Part shown: positions 42,501 to 53,546 of the stretch, piece after piece
How positions within the stretch are numbered: the first letter of the stretch is position 1
How the letters are laid out: every line of letters starts with the position of its first letter
Source: Theristus sp. LFF4_11
Taxonomy: Eukaryota; Nematoda; Chromadorea; Monhysterida; Xyalidae
DNA: 64,000 nucleotides
Reading direction: 5' to 3'
Assembly: GCA_030248135.1 (NCBI GenBank)
Contig: JASANC010000641.1
Span: forward strand, 108,730 to 172,729
Position numbers and translations under genes: made by a program
Notes under the pieces: model-generated
The model's database searches: none
Told to the model about the DNA's origin: nothing
Seen by the model: the letters and a program-made list of their open reading frames with translations, nothing else

Positions 42501-45500
42501 TGGTTCGTTTGGGGTCGGCTGGGCCGCTGCAATGACACGCGCATTTCAAATACTTTACTTCAAAAACCACCATGACGTTGATGAACTCTTCATGATAGTG
42601 TATAGTCTATGACATATACAGTGGCGACCAAAAGTTTGGAAACCCCCATGCGCGCGTGTGCTCGTGGTGGTATATGCGTGCTTTTATAGTGCGTCTGCCC
42701 CCAACACATGCCAGCTTTGGTTTTTATGAACACAACAAAACACATGACACACTGTACAGTGCATAAAAACAATACACACTGTACAGAAAGATGCATGTAA
42801 CACCCACCACTTTGCGTACTGATCGCTTTTGAAATGAAATGAAAATGGTTGAATTGCAGTCCGGTGGCTGTTTTTGGCAAACTGTTTACTGGAGCGACTC
42901 CAGTGGCGTGTGAATTCTCGCCCTACTGTATTTGTGACAAAAGAAGTGAACAGGCATGAACGAAACACACGTTATCATAACGTTCACACCTGCCGTTTGC
43001 CTGTTTCGCATGCCATTCAAAGCAATGCGTGTGTACCATAGTGTGTATTCAAATAACACGGCGTGTGTAGGGTTAGGGGCTTTGAAAAAAAATTTTTTAT
43101 TTTTTTTCGTTTTTTTTAAATTTGGATTTTTTTCAAACTTAAAAAAAATTTGAAAATTTTTTCTTCTACTTTGCTCTGAAAATTCGATTTATGTCATAAT
43201 TTTTTGAAAGTTCAAACCAAATTTTCTTCCCAACTTCTTTGTGTGCTTAGGTACATGTCATTATTTGGTCATTTTGACCGACGTACTCCATGTTTTTCGA
43301 TTTGGATGACTTCTAGAGTCAATTTTTAGCGTTGAAATGACTTAACTGAATTGAAATATCGTTTCAGAAATCGTTTTCTTGCAACTTAGAACATGTTTTT
43401 TCAGTCGGTAGGCCATGAGATGAACATGATATTTTGTTGATTGGCGTATGTTATAGGTCTACAATGGAGTTGTGCGATATATTGTTAAACAATTGGAGCG
43501 GAGATGTTGGTTAATACCACATCACACGACCGTTTTTCAGATACCCGATAACATGGCCACATGTTAAAACTTGCGTGCTGAGCTAAACTAACGTGTTAAA
43601 CTTGCGTCTGTCAGTTGCCCGCAACGTGATCGCGAAATCATGGTACGTGTTTTCGATACGATGATTTGAAGAGTGGGCTCTCGCCATGTGGCAGATAGCA
43701 TAGCTGGTTGAACCTGAAAGTAAGTGTCTTGGGGGGGGGGGGGGGCGACCGGGTCGACAGGGGTTGCCGACTTAGCTACAGCAAACAGGAATTTTTGAAC
43801 ACAGTCAAATTTTGGTAATTTTCTAAAGAGGAACAACTAAGAACGGTTCAATATTCAAGTACACGTCGAAAATTGTCCTGTTTTACTGTTGAAAATGCAA
43901 CTTTCCCTCTATGAAATGGACATAATTTCAATAAAACACGATTTTCGCTCTTATAGTTTTCCGGATCGTTCTGAAAATAGTCTAGATGAACTCAGCTCGA
44001 CGAGACGCTTCGAACAAACCTAACTTGTAAAAAAAAAAATTTTTTTAATCTATATTATTAAATTTACAAAGTGTCTGTGGCACTTTTTTGCAATTTGAAT
44101 TGGCGCCCTTTTTTGCTACTTAGGAAAACTCCGTCTCAATTTCCTTAACCTATTTTTTTATTAATGCCAGTTGAGATTGTTTTCTCAAAACGTCGCTCTT
44201 CATAGCTGTAGTCATCATGATACTCTTTGGCCAACAGAGACAGTTCAGCGCAGCACAGGCAAATGGAAGCGTGGCTGATCAAAACTTGATGATCGACTGG
44301 GAAAGATGTAACAAAACCGTCTTTGAAAAAAGTTTGAAATTTTTTGTTTTTAAAAATCGGATTGCAAAACGCACATCGACATCGGCATTCCAAGTTGCAC
44401 TTTGGATTCAAAACAAGTAAATTTCATTGAAATTGATACTCCATGTTTTATTTTCAAATTGATACTCGATGGTTATGAGCGATAATTTCAACGTAACGCA
44501 CGATGGGCAACTGGCAATTGTTGCGAGCGACTGCGAACTGCGACTCAAAACTTGACGAGCGACTGCGAAAGATGTAACAAAACCGTCTTTGAAAAAAGTT
44601 AGTTTTTTAATTGGGTCGAAATGGTATTTACCATTCATTTTCACTTTGCAAAATGTTTGGGTCATGTTTGGGTAAACGGGTAAAAAGAAGCAATGACTGC
44701 AAAACGAAATTATAAACGTCACTTTTTTGTTTCTTCTATTCATTTTCACTTTAGAAAAAAGGCTTGGCTTATGTTAGGGTAACCGGGTAAAAGAAGCATT
44801 AGCTTTTTAAAACGGTATTTTTTAATGAAAAAAACGTTAATTTTTATATTTTTTATTCAATCTTACTTAACTTACAAAAAGGCTTGACTTAGATTAGGGT
44901 GAACGGGTAAAAATAGCAAAATAATAAACTTTGCATTTTCACTTTGCAAAAAAGGCTTGGCTTAGGTAAACGGGTAAAAAACATTCACTTTTTAAAACGG
45001 GTAAATGAAAAAACGTTAGTTTTTATATTTTGTATTCAATTTTACTTCACTTACAAAAAGACTTGCCTTCGGTTAGGGTAAACGGGTAAAAATAGCAAAA
45101 TCATAAACTTCGCATTTTTTATTTATTTAAATGCATTAAAAAATATTGTATTGTAGGCGACTTCACGGCAGCACAAGGTAAATTTTCTTCAGGGTTATTA
45201 TTCAGTAAACGTTACTGTTTTTCTTTCTAAGTCAATGCCACTTCACCAAAAAGGCTTGGCATTGATTAAGCCACATACGCTCGGGTCAATAGGCTAGTTT
45301 TTTTTTAATTAAAAAAAAATCCGGATTTTTTTCCCCCTAACCCTAGGCGTGTGTTATTTTTGTTTTTGTGTGCTGCAGTGGACACTGTATTGCTGTGTTC
45401 CAAAAATTAAAATGATTTGCTCATGTGCCTAGTAATAACGCAAAAATTACCCATCCAATCGATATGCTGCGCACGCAGCGGTTTCCGGTTTCCAAACTTT

Positions 45501-48500
45501 TGATCGCCACTGTAGTCTATCCATCTAGCTGTTTGGTCGGCGATCACGTTATGCATGCTTTCTTTCTGTGCAAACCAAACTCCGCCTCCATAGCGATGCC
45601 TGCACAGAATGCATCACGTGATCACCAACCATTCAGCTAGTTGAATATGTTATAGAATTAAACTGTAGATGAAGCTATTTTCAAAACCCCAAGAATCGTG
45701 TCTTTGTTGTAGCTCCGTACAAAGACTATTGGAATTTTAAAAGTCCATCAAAGGTGTTACCGTTCAGCAGTCAGCAGAATACAAAAACACGCATCACCAG
45801 ATATTTCAAACAAAGCACACTACAGAATGTTTGTGCAGCCAGATGCCCCCTGGTAAGCCCCCACAGATACCAAGCAAGCCAGCGAAACGACTGGTCAAGA
45901 GACCAAAGCTAAACCGCAAACACGATCTCACCAACGAACCAAGCCACTCGCTCCTGTTAGCCTTGTAAAAGCTCGTGTCTCGTCTAGTGTCGTGCTAATA
46001 ATAAACAGTTGCTTAGTGTGCTTGCACACGAGAGTGCTTGAAGCAGAACAAGAGTAGTGCATTTGTGCAAACATTAAAACAGCGAACAACACAGAGATGA
46101 CACACTGCAAAACAACACAACAACAACCACCGAAACAATAATAATAAAACAACATCAACATCAATGGGACCTCTGTGTGTGCCAGTGGGCCTGCTTTATG
46201 CACACACCACCACCATTTCCGCTGTTATTTCGTTCCGCTTTGCCTCTACGGTAATTGAATTTATGTTCGCTTGGACGAATTAAAATTACCCATGGGTATT
46301 TGCGAAACGGGTCGCTTTTTAGAAACAGAGATGTGCACGGGGGGTACTTAGGGGGTACCGGTACCGGCAAACGTCGCGCGTCGCGCAGGGCCTGGGGGCT
46401 ACGTCGCGCAGCGCCTCGGTCGGAGTTGAAAGAGACAAAAGTTTTACACATGAATTTGAAAAATTACTTCGAAATCGATTGCTCATGTCACGCATCTATC
46501 GTCAAAATTAAGGTCTGCTCGTTGTGCTTTTGTTGTGAGCTGCTGAAACCGCTGTGAGCAATCCTTTTGATTCACAGATGTTGCGCAGCGCCTCAGGTGG
46601 AAAAGACAAAATTTTCACAAATGAAATAAAAATTGCTTCAAAATTAAATTGGAAGATTTCAATTGACTGACTGTCGTGGTACTTTAGTAGGTCGCATATG
46701 TATTTGTATTTGAAATCGCGCTGCACATGTAGATGGTAAGCACATTTTATTCCGCAAATGTGAGTTGCACAGACATCCAGGGTTTTTTACGCGAAATCGT
46801 GCGTCAATGACGCAAAATAGTTTGGTATGACGCAAAGATACTGGTTGTTTCGGTCAGCTTTTTTGATTCTCTCAATTTTCGATGATTTCAAGGGATTGTT
46901 TTCAAGAAATTTTGCGTACAGATTCAAAATTTTTCTGCGCCTCTGGCGCAGTACGTGGACACTTTATGATTTGTTTGACAATAATGGCGATCACGAATTC
47001 ATCGTTCGTTTTTTTAGATTGTTCAGTGTTTTGCTGATAACGGTTCGATTCAATCTAAGAATATTTTTGTTGTTTTGACCGTATCAACGATCACTTGGTC
47101 CATCTAGCTCCTACGTAAGCGTTTTGTTCGCACGTTTCCAAACACCTGCGTTTTTTAACACGTGAATAAATGTCATAGACAGCAAACTACTTTGGATGAC
47201 ATCCAAAAATCGCAAGGTAAAATGCGTTTTCAGGGCCTAATTTTTGGAAATTTTCTTTGCTACGCGAAGACGTTACAAATTACCGGCTTCTTGTTGAAAT
47301 TGAGAGTCAAAGCCACACTTTCCGAACGAAACACAGAATAAATAAAACAAACACAGAACAAAGAATAAAATAAAAATAATAAAAATGTATTTGAAATCGC
47401 GCTGCGCATGTAGAATGTGACACTAAATTTGCGAGAAAAATGTGGTGGAGGTGGGGTCGACGTCGCGCAACCACCCGAGCCGGTACCAGCAAGAATTGTC
47501 CGGCGTGCACACCTCTGTTTAGAAAGCAGCGTTCCGGGAGTTTGCGGCAGATATCTTGCAACATCCGCATGGCAAGTCATTGTTGCGCTTACACAATCAC
47601 GCACAACAGCATTGATTTCATACTCTGTCTTTTCTGAGCTAAACGATTGAGTGTTGAGTTTAGAAAGAATTAAACATGGGTATATCCGAAAAAAGTTGGC
47701 CCCATTCGAATTATTTCGAGGAGCACACAGAGCATCAGTGCACAACTCGACAGTGCACGCAGCAACTGAATGTTGTTGGTGACAGAAGAACGCAACAACG
47801 ATGACCAAGTGCGCTCGCGAGACGCTATCCAAGGTCAACATCAACGGCTGACCATTGAATCACACCAACACACCCTTATTTACACATTCTCTGACCCAAA
47901 ACCCCCAAAAATAAACACCCTCAACGCTGTCTCTAACCAACCGCTGTCGAAAAACCGAACGAATTTCGTGCCAACCAACCAACAACAAAATATAGGCGAA
48001 CAACAACAACAACAACAACTGTGTCTGTGTTGACTGAAACTTGCTACTGAATGATTCACGGAAACCGAGCAAAGTGTGACTTTCTGTGAAATTATGATTA
48101 AAATATTGCTCTGCGGCACACATTATCAATTGGCAGCGCGCGTTAAAACGTGACAAACTCACAAACGCAAATTGTTACACACCAATACATTTGCTGACGA
48201 CTTGAATAATCGACGTATGTTCAGTTGCTCATTACAAATCAACTGAAATTCAGACACTTCCACTGCTTTAATCATTGAAATCAAACAGGCCCTGCCAAAC
48301 CAATGATACATTGTTGGCACTGGCCCATGTCTATGTTTCCAACCTGCATAGGCATGGCATGTTTCACACAAGGACAAGTGACAACAAAACATCTAAAAAT
48401 CTGAATGCATGAGTCACGAAAAACGGTGTTTCTCGTAAAATTGTATGTTTCACAAAAAATTATCTCAAATGCTCATCAAATTCTAAGCAAATGAGAAAAG

Positions 48501-50619
48501 AAACAAATGTGACCTCTCGATAATCCCATTGCGCCTTTGCTGTGGCCGAGTACAGACAACGATAAAAAACGAAAAGCAGCGGACGGGTCTGGGTGGTGCA
48601 CTTTCATTTTGAGTTTAATCCCTGCTCATACGGTGCATCTATCATGTGACACGCAAGCATACACACAGCAAGCAACCCAGCCTGCATTAATCACCAGCCA
48701 GCAGACTCCAAAACCATTCCAAATTGATAGCATCATGAAAATTGAAACAAAAAGCACTCAGGCCCCCACGCAATCCGGTCAGACGTTCTCTGCCAACCCA
48801 GTTCCGTTCTCGTCGCCATGTGCATTCAGTGTTCCGTCTGTGTTGCAAAAAACGAAATTTGCTACGTTTCCCAATGATGCGAGACCAATAACTAGCGTCA
48901 ATAAAAATCGTGTAATGAAAAAGCGAACACACCGAGCTGAACAAGCATTATAAAAAAGTGAAAGAGCGCCTCTTGTTCCACGCAGACGACACCACATGTT
49001 TTTCGATAACATTTTGTTGTGCATTCGATCGGTGCAAATCTGTTTTTTCTTCAATATACCGTATTACCTCTAATAAACCCCCATGGGGGTTTATTTCTTC
49101 AGCGACTTCTGGGGGTGGGGGTTTATTTTGGGGGGGGGGGCTTTATTTTGGGGGGGGGTTTATTTGGAAACCATTTTTAGGAGTGGGCAAAATGGCAAAA
49201 ATACCTTCCATGGCAGGAAGGAAGTCGCAGAAACTTCTACTCTACATAGAAATTTCCTTTTACAACAGCCTTTTGTAATGAAATTACCATTAACTCATCC
49301 ATTTGGGGCCTTTGGTAGCACAATTTCATCATTTTCACTGCAACCAGCCACTGAATTCGCTGGGTATGTGTTTCAAACAGGTTTCAATAATCCCCCATGG
49401 GGGATTATTTTTGGGGGGGATTATTTGGAAACTTGTCGAGGGGGTGGGGGTTTAATTTTGGGGGGTTTAATAGAGGTAATACGGTAATGCCCTTGCGTTG
49501 CTGAAACGCGAGCGGGCGAAAGTCGAAGCGGCTCACGGGTCGGGTGATCAAAGCACGATAACAAAGCGCGACTGAGCCGAAACGCAGACGCACATGTGTG
49601 CCAGTGGCGCCGCTTGTTTGCGCATAAAATATCGCACATCTGGGCTGGGCACCGCACACAATGGACACTAAATTAAGAGCACAACCACGCGAGAGCACCA
49701 GCCGACGTGTCCCGTATGACCCGCGACACTGCAAGCTGGCTGCCCGAACAGAACTGCGTTTGCCTGTCAGATCCGCGCTTCCAGTTCCAAACTCTACAAC
49801 GACCATAACATTGGCGCAAAAACCGCAAATACAAACGAATGGTGCAATGACATAATAACAGCACATAAACACACTGCTGTGGCGTGTGTGTGTGCCAGAA
49901 CAGCAAGCAGGTGGCACAATGGACACAGCTGCTTTTTGTTGTCGGCGCCCGCAAACGCAGCGCGTGCCAAACACTTGGGCGGCAAACTGCATGTGACGTG
50001 GCGGCGCAATTGATTTGCAGTGTGTCTCTGGTCTGGTGGCACAATGCACAGGTGTGCTGGTGTGTGCGAGCGATTTTTTTCAATGTTTTCAGTGTTTTCA
50101 ATGTGTTTGCAATAATACCCGAACAGGTGGCTTGCATCAAACATACATAACAATGCAAAAATAACCGGAAAATACCAGTTAGCATAGGTCTCTAGCGTTT
50201 TTAAAAAAGGAATAACTTGCAAAACCCCGATAGCTATCCACAACGTAAACCAGTTCCTCCATTCCCAATCACATTTGTTCGCAAATCAACCGAACGAAAC
50301 CAACTTACACTCGAATGTGACCCAAATTCGTGCCAATGGCAAGCAAGTTCAACTGTGGATCGTGTGCCATACATGATGCTTTCGTCGGGAAACCATGGTG
50401 GAGCGTCTGAAGCAATAACGTCGTTTGTAAAACATTATGAGAACATAAATCAGGAGCACCGAGCCACAAAATCACAAGATTTCTCACAAAAAGTACAAAT
50501 CAGCCACAACACAAGTGATGAAGTTCGGAACAAACCTTGGCAAACTCAAAGAACTCATCACGTTCCAACTTTTTCGCCTCATGATGTCCCGGGATACGGG
50601 CGCGCAGGAATCGCAGCAT
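33554..50619 (-). CDS. LLGL1: Lethal(2) giant larvae homolog, ~22 exons, 9.3-kb intron 2
   Basis: Lgl is a cortical scaffold with two WD40 propellers. It sets apical-basal polarity with Scribble and Dlg, is antagonised by aPKC, and binds t-SNAREs. Exon 1 is 50619-50536 (MLRFLRARIPGHHEAKK), exon 2 50406-50309 (TLHHGFPTKASCMAHDPQLN), exon 3 40976-40895 (YGAPGVEFSAVQPHETPIKR) and exon 4 40741-40643 (QGRLIAQCDDQTFHLWEI); these join in frame exactly. Later exons carry LLIGTESGNLYEM, LLIGYTRGLIVLWD, FTGGMPRASFGDR, LCEEELVAVDLLHDDWP, SELLITGHEDGSVRVWSADT, DDWPPFRRVGQYDPYSDDPR and TVNVVPDRETF. The aPKC target loop RFKSFKKSLRESFRRRRR is at about 36990-37060. Then VERAIEARTEQPEALASLVR, LWVGTNGGAIKVHVI and KLTALEGSRLRKTAF. 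The C-terminal exons (35000-33554) are Thr/Ala-rich and little conserved, ending GENAEAVQ. Confidence 0.94.
43068..45345. mobile_element. hAT-like non-autonomous element nested in the mariner element
   Basis: Termini are TAGGGTTAGGGG and its exact inverse CCCCTAACCCTA, flanked by the 8-bp direct repeat GGCGTGTG (43060-43067 and 45346-45353). That combination fits the hAT superfamily. The 2,278-bp interior has A/T-rich ends, a G17 run near 43733, a duplicated block (GTAACAAAACCGTCTTTGAA at about 44308 and 44571) and a tandem series at 44750-45110. No transposase frame is visible. Confidence 0.85.
44640..45110. repeat. Tandem ~190-bp units with AAAGGCTTGGCTTAGG / GGGTAAACGGGTAAAA motif
   Basis: The motif pair (AAAAGGCTTGGCTTAGG, then GGGTAAACGGGTAAAA) occurs at about 44757, 44877, 44948 and 45055, with intervening ACGTTAGTTTTTATATTT and TTCACTTTGCAAAA modules in the same order. 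This implies duplication of a two-motif unit of about 190 bp. The GGCTTGGCTTAGG part also appears in the hairpin at 22529, at 23822 and at about 45248. It lies inside the hAT-like element. Confidence 0.7.
46326..47517. mobile_element. hAT-like non-autonomous element, copy 1, in lgl intron 2
   Basis: Termini CAGAGATGTGCAC (left) and GTGCACACCTCTG (right) are inverted repeats with one mismatch. The flanks are an exact 8-bp direct repeat, TTTAGAAA (46318-46325, 47518-47525). Subterminal regions are dense in GTCGCGCG, GTCGCGCAG and TGACGCA motifs. The interior is clearly related to the copy at 56284-57797, for example GCGCCTCTGGCGCAG, ATCGCGCTGCGCATGTA and TGGATGACATCCAAAAATCG. It is 1,192 bp with no transposase. 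Confidence 0.9.
48537..48953 (+). CDS. Unsupported 138-codon open frame in lgl intron 2
   Basis: An open frame from ATG 48537, on the strand opposite lgl, reads MLWPSTDNDKKRKAADGSG and later MKIETKSTQAPTQSGQTFSA. It is Ser/Thr/Pro/Gln-rich and resembles no family I know. Nested genes in long introns do occur, but nothing here beyond the open frame supports one. Listed only because it is long for this AT-rich intron. Confidence 0.12.
   Translation: MLWPSTDNDKKRKAADGSGWCTFILSLIPAHTVHLSCDTQAYTQQATQPALITSQQTPKPFQIDSIMKIETKSTQAPTQSGQTFSANPVPFSSPCAFSVPSVLQKTKFATFPNDARPITSVNKNRVMKKRTHRAEQAL
49059..49484. mobile_element. TA-flanked MITE (CCGTATTACC ends) in lgl intron 2
   Basis: Left end CCGTATTACCTCTAATAAAC and right end GTTTAATAGAGGTAATACGG are inverted repeats, each flanked by TA (49057-49058, 49485-49486). 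Inside are internal palindromes AACCCCCATGGGGGTT (49077) and ATCCCCCATGGGGGAT (49391) next to G runs, as if two half-elements were joined. The CCGT start and TA target are shared with the MITE at 63486. Confidence 0.8.
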
Positions 50620-52184
50620 CTTGTTGTCCTTCATTGATGAGGTTTTTTGTGTTTCTTTGAATTATGTTGGAACAGGAGAAATCTCATTGAATTATTTTCG
50701 AATTTTTAGTGTCAGAAGTGGTTGTACTGCCGATGGACTAAAAACGTTGCATCTAAAAGAGCAATTAAAAAGGAAAAAATATAACGGTGAAAACAGGCAA
50801 AGTAAATACGAAATGCAGAAACAGAACACCGAAAAATGGTGCCGACGCAGTTTTTTGGATCAGATAAAAAATGTAAACGGAGACTGCAAGATTGTACTTT
50901 GATAAACAATAATAAATTTCCTGTCAGTGAAAACAAACACACCAGACACAACAGCACCTGCATTAACGTGCAGTGTAATGAATATTACGTTTGATCATTG
51001 TATGATATCCCACAAACATGACTGATTCAACAAAATGCATTGTAAATGGACAATGTTCAAACAATGACTCATAGCATTCCAATTCAACACAGAGTGTGCA
51101 CGTACATCTCAACACTGTGCTGTATGAAAAATTGCTTGATAAGGTTGCCGGTTGCGGTATCGGAAGAAGTGTAAGTGAATCAAAGACAAAAACTATGTGC
51201 AACCAAATGTTCATTTATCAAAAGTTCGGTTGACCAACGAAAAAACTCCTGCAACGATTCGTGCTGAAGAAAAAACATCGCAACAAAACAAAACAAAGAA
51301 CCGAACAGAGCTGTAATCCCAGTTGTAAAATTACAAAAAACGAATGATTCATCACACTTAGTGTTGCACTAGATCAGAATTACGTTTCAAGGGTAACATT
51401 TAAGAGAATGTTATTCGGGTGAACCTTTTTGCTTAAAGTTCAAATGATTTAAAATTCCAGTTTTTGGCAACCAGAAGAAAAAACTGCTGGTGCACACAAA
51501 AAATGTCTGGTGCTGGTTGGCAGCGAAAAGTCCGAAAAACACAAGCTAAAGCAGAAAATCAGCGCGGGAGAAACAAATCAACGATTGACTGAACTCGCCG
51601 TGTTTCATCTGTTCAACTGATAATTCAAAAAATGTGAATGAACTGCGCATCCGCTCCGCATGTGGATGTCGGCTGGGTGGGAAGCAAAAATTCTCAGCCA
51701 TCGCACATCGCCAATACCTTTGCGACTGGATGGAGCGAATTCAAAAATCAGACATTTCTGCTAGCCATCAACAAAGATTACTTTTTAATTAGTCATATAA
51801 TGTTACGCCAAAGAAACAAATACAGACAAAATTAATGTGCCCACAAAGCGCAATGTGCATTGTACATGACAGCATAATTGTGCAGCACTGCAGTACACTG
51901 CGAAACAATGTTTTCAAAAATACTGCCTCGCACGGCAGACAGATGTTTCAGTACCGTACAACTAGGAACTGACATTACCCCCAACTGCTGCTTGATAGAT
52001 CAGGCTTTATTGCTTTGCTGCTGAACAATACTGGGAAGTGCAAAAACATAAAAAAATTAACATCACAAAAAGTCAAATCAAACAAACTGATACACGAATT
52101 GTTGAAAGCAATCGATTCACATTGTGAAACTTTCTTGTGAAATGAATCACAGTGAAGAAATGAACGAAACAACTCAGTTTTCTT
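50620..52184. other. lgl upstream region
   Basis: 1.6 kb AT-rich sequence between lgl exon 1 and the LAMTOR2 stop, both on the minus strand. It should hold the lgl promoter. No gene or repeat was recognised. Confidence 0.4.
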
Positions 52185-53169
52185 TCAACTGCTGACTTGA
52201 GAGAGTGGATCCGCCAAGTACTGTGCCACAGCATCCAGCTGAAAATGAACAGTATTCGATAAATTTCTTGAAATGTGAATTCAATCGAACAACACCATAG
52301 CCGCTGTAGCACTTTGCCAACTGAACTTGTGAAGCTGGCTGTCACCAGCTTGTGATACATGGCGGTGATTTGAGTGAGCGTGGGTTGGGGCGTTCAAAAA
52401 AGTCATATCACAGCACAATTCAGTTCTTCGTAAGAGTCAGTGTGTTCTTGCATGTGCAAGTCAAAGCATTGCCAGTGTTAGAAAATAGCTGTAGTTTCGT
52501 ATATGGACAACGAATTTGAGGTTGAACACCCTGGGCCTGACCAACATGCAACATCACCTTTGCTCTGAGCATGCCCAGTGGCACTGTTGGTTTCGCACAC
52601 ATGCACAAGAGGAGACCAGCGATTGTGGTGATTGCAACGTTACCTTCCTGACAAAAAAAATCACATAATAAGTCTATAAAGTGACTCCTCCAAAATTTCA
52701 ATAAAAAAAAACAAAGTGTGGTCGTATTTCGGATCTGGCGCTACTTGCACCTGGTTCATTCAATATAACAGGGCATTCATTAAGCAGTATTTCTAATGAC
52801 GCGTAGCTATGTTACATTGCGAAATACTGTTTCATGAATGTTGCTTAAAGGGGCAAATACAAACGAACGTTGCAAGCGATGATTATGGTGCGCAGTTTGT
52901 CATCGTGGAACGCATCATGGCCCAACTTCTCATAGCTGTCCCAAACACTGGACGCGATCGCCGCTGTTACACACACGTTACTCTCGCCATAGCCAGAATA
53001 CGCCAGTAGCACACCGTCACGATTGAGCAACCTGACAAAAGCTGTGCGTCTGCTTGCAACTGAAACGGCAGACACAATGTGCAATGCCAAATGCAACTGA
53101 CAACGTTGACAGCACGTCGCTGGTGTTTGCCTGGCTGAGCACCTGCGTGAGCGCTTTCGGACGCAGCAT
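52185..53169 (-). CDS. LAMTOR2: LAMTOR2 (p14/ROBLD3), Ragulator subunit, four exons
   Basis: LAMTOR2 is a roadblock-fold subunit of the pentameric Ragulator complex on the lysosome, which anchors Rag GTPases for mTORC1 and MAPK signalling. Exons: 53169-53102 (MLRPKALTQVLSQANTSDVL), 53031-52869 (LLLNRDGVLLAYSGYGESNV, then VTAAIASSVWDSYEK), 52647-52558 (EGNVAITTIAGLLLCMCAK, then PTVPLGMLRAK) and 52238-52185 (LDAVAQYLADPLSQVSS). Total 375 bp, 124 aa, against 125 in mammals. All three introns are GT-AG and all junctions preserve the frame. It lies 378 bp downstream of the COG1 stop on the same strand. Confidence 0.96.
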
Positions 53170-53546
53170 TTGAAATCGTAGTAAATCTGTAAAAAACGTA
53201 GTCTAGAATTGGTATACCCAAGAAAAAGTTGATGAACCAAAAACAAGTACACACCATGCAACGCATGTGTGGCAACCAGAAATCAACCAGGAACCAAATC
53301 CGGCAAAGACATAGACATGACCCAAATTTTATTTATCAGTGAAAACGATAAGCACTTCAAATATACAAAAAAAACGAAGAAAGGCAACGAGAGAAAGGCG
53401 ATTGAACAAATGACCAAAAAACCACCCGACTACCATATCACAACAAAACCATGGATCACTAACCACCGAACCGGATCACCAACCGAAATTGAAAACCATA
53501 AACAACAGAAGCAAACAAGCCGCGTGCAATTATCGTGCAGACGACG

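Larger units (their letters stand above)
42619..45512. mobile_element. Tc1/mariner-type non-autonomous element in lgl intron 2
   Basis: The left terminus CAGTGGCGACCAAAAGTTTG and its inverse on the right (CAAACTTTTGATCGCCACTG) match over about 27 bp with one or two mismatches. Each end is flanked by TA (42617-42618, 45513-45514), the Tc1/mariner target. Inner sequences (ACAGTGCATAAAAACAATAC at 42760-42780; CTGTGTTCCAAAAATTAAAATG near 45392) show no transposase. It has itself been hit by the element at 43068-45345; without that insert it is about 0.6 kb. Confidence 0.85.
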
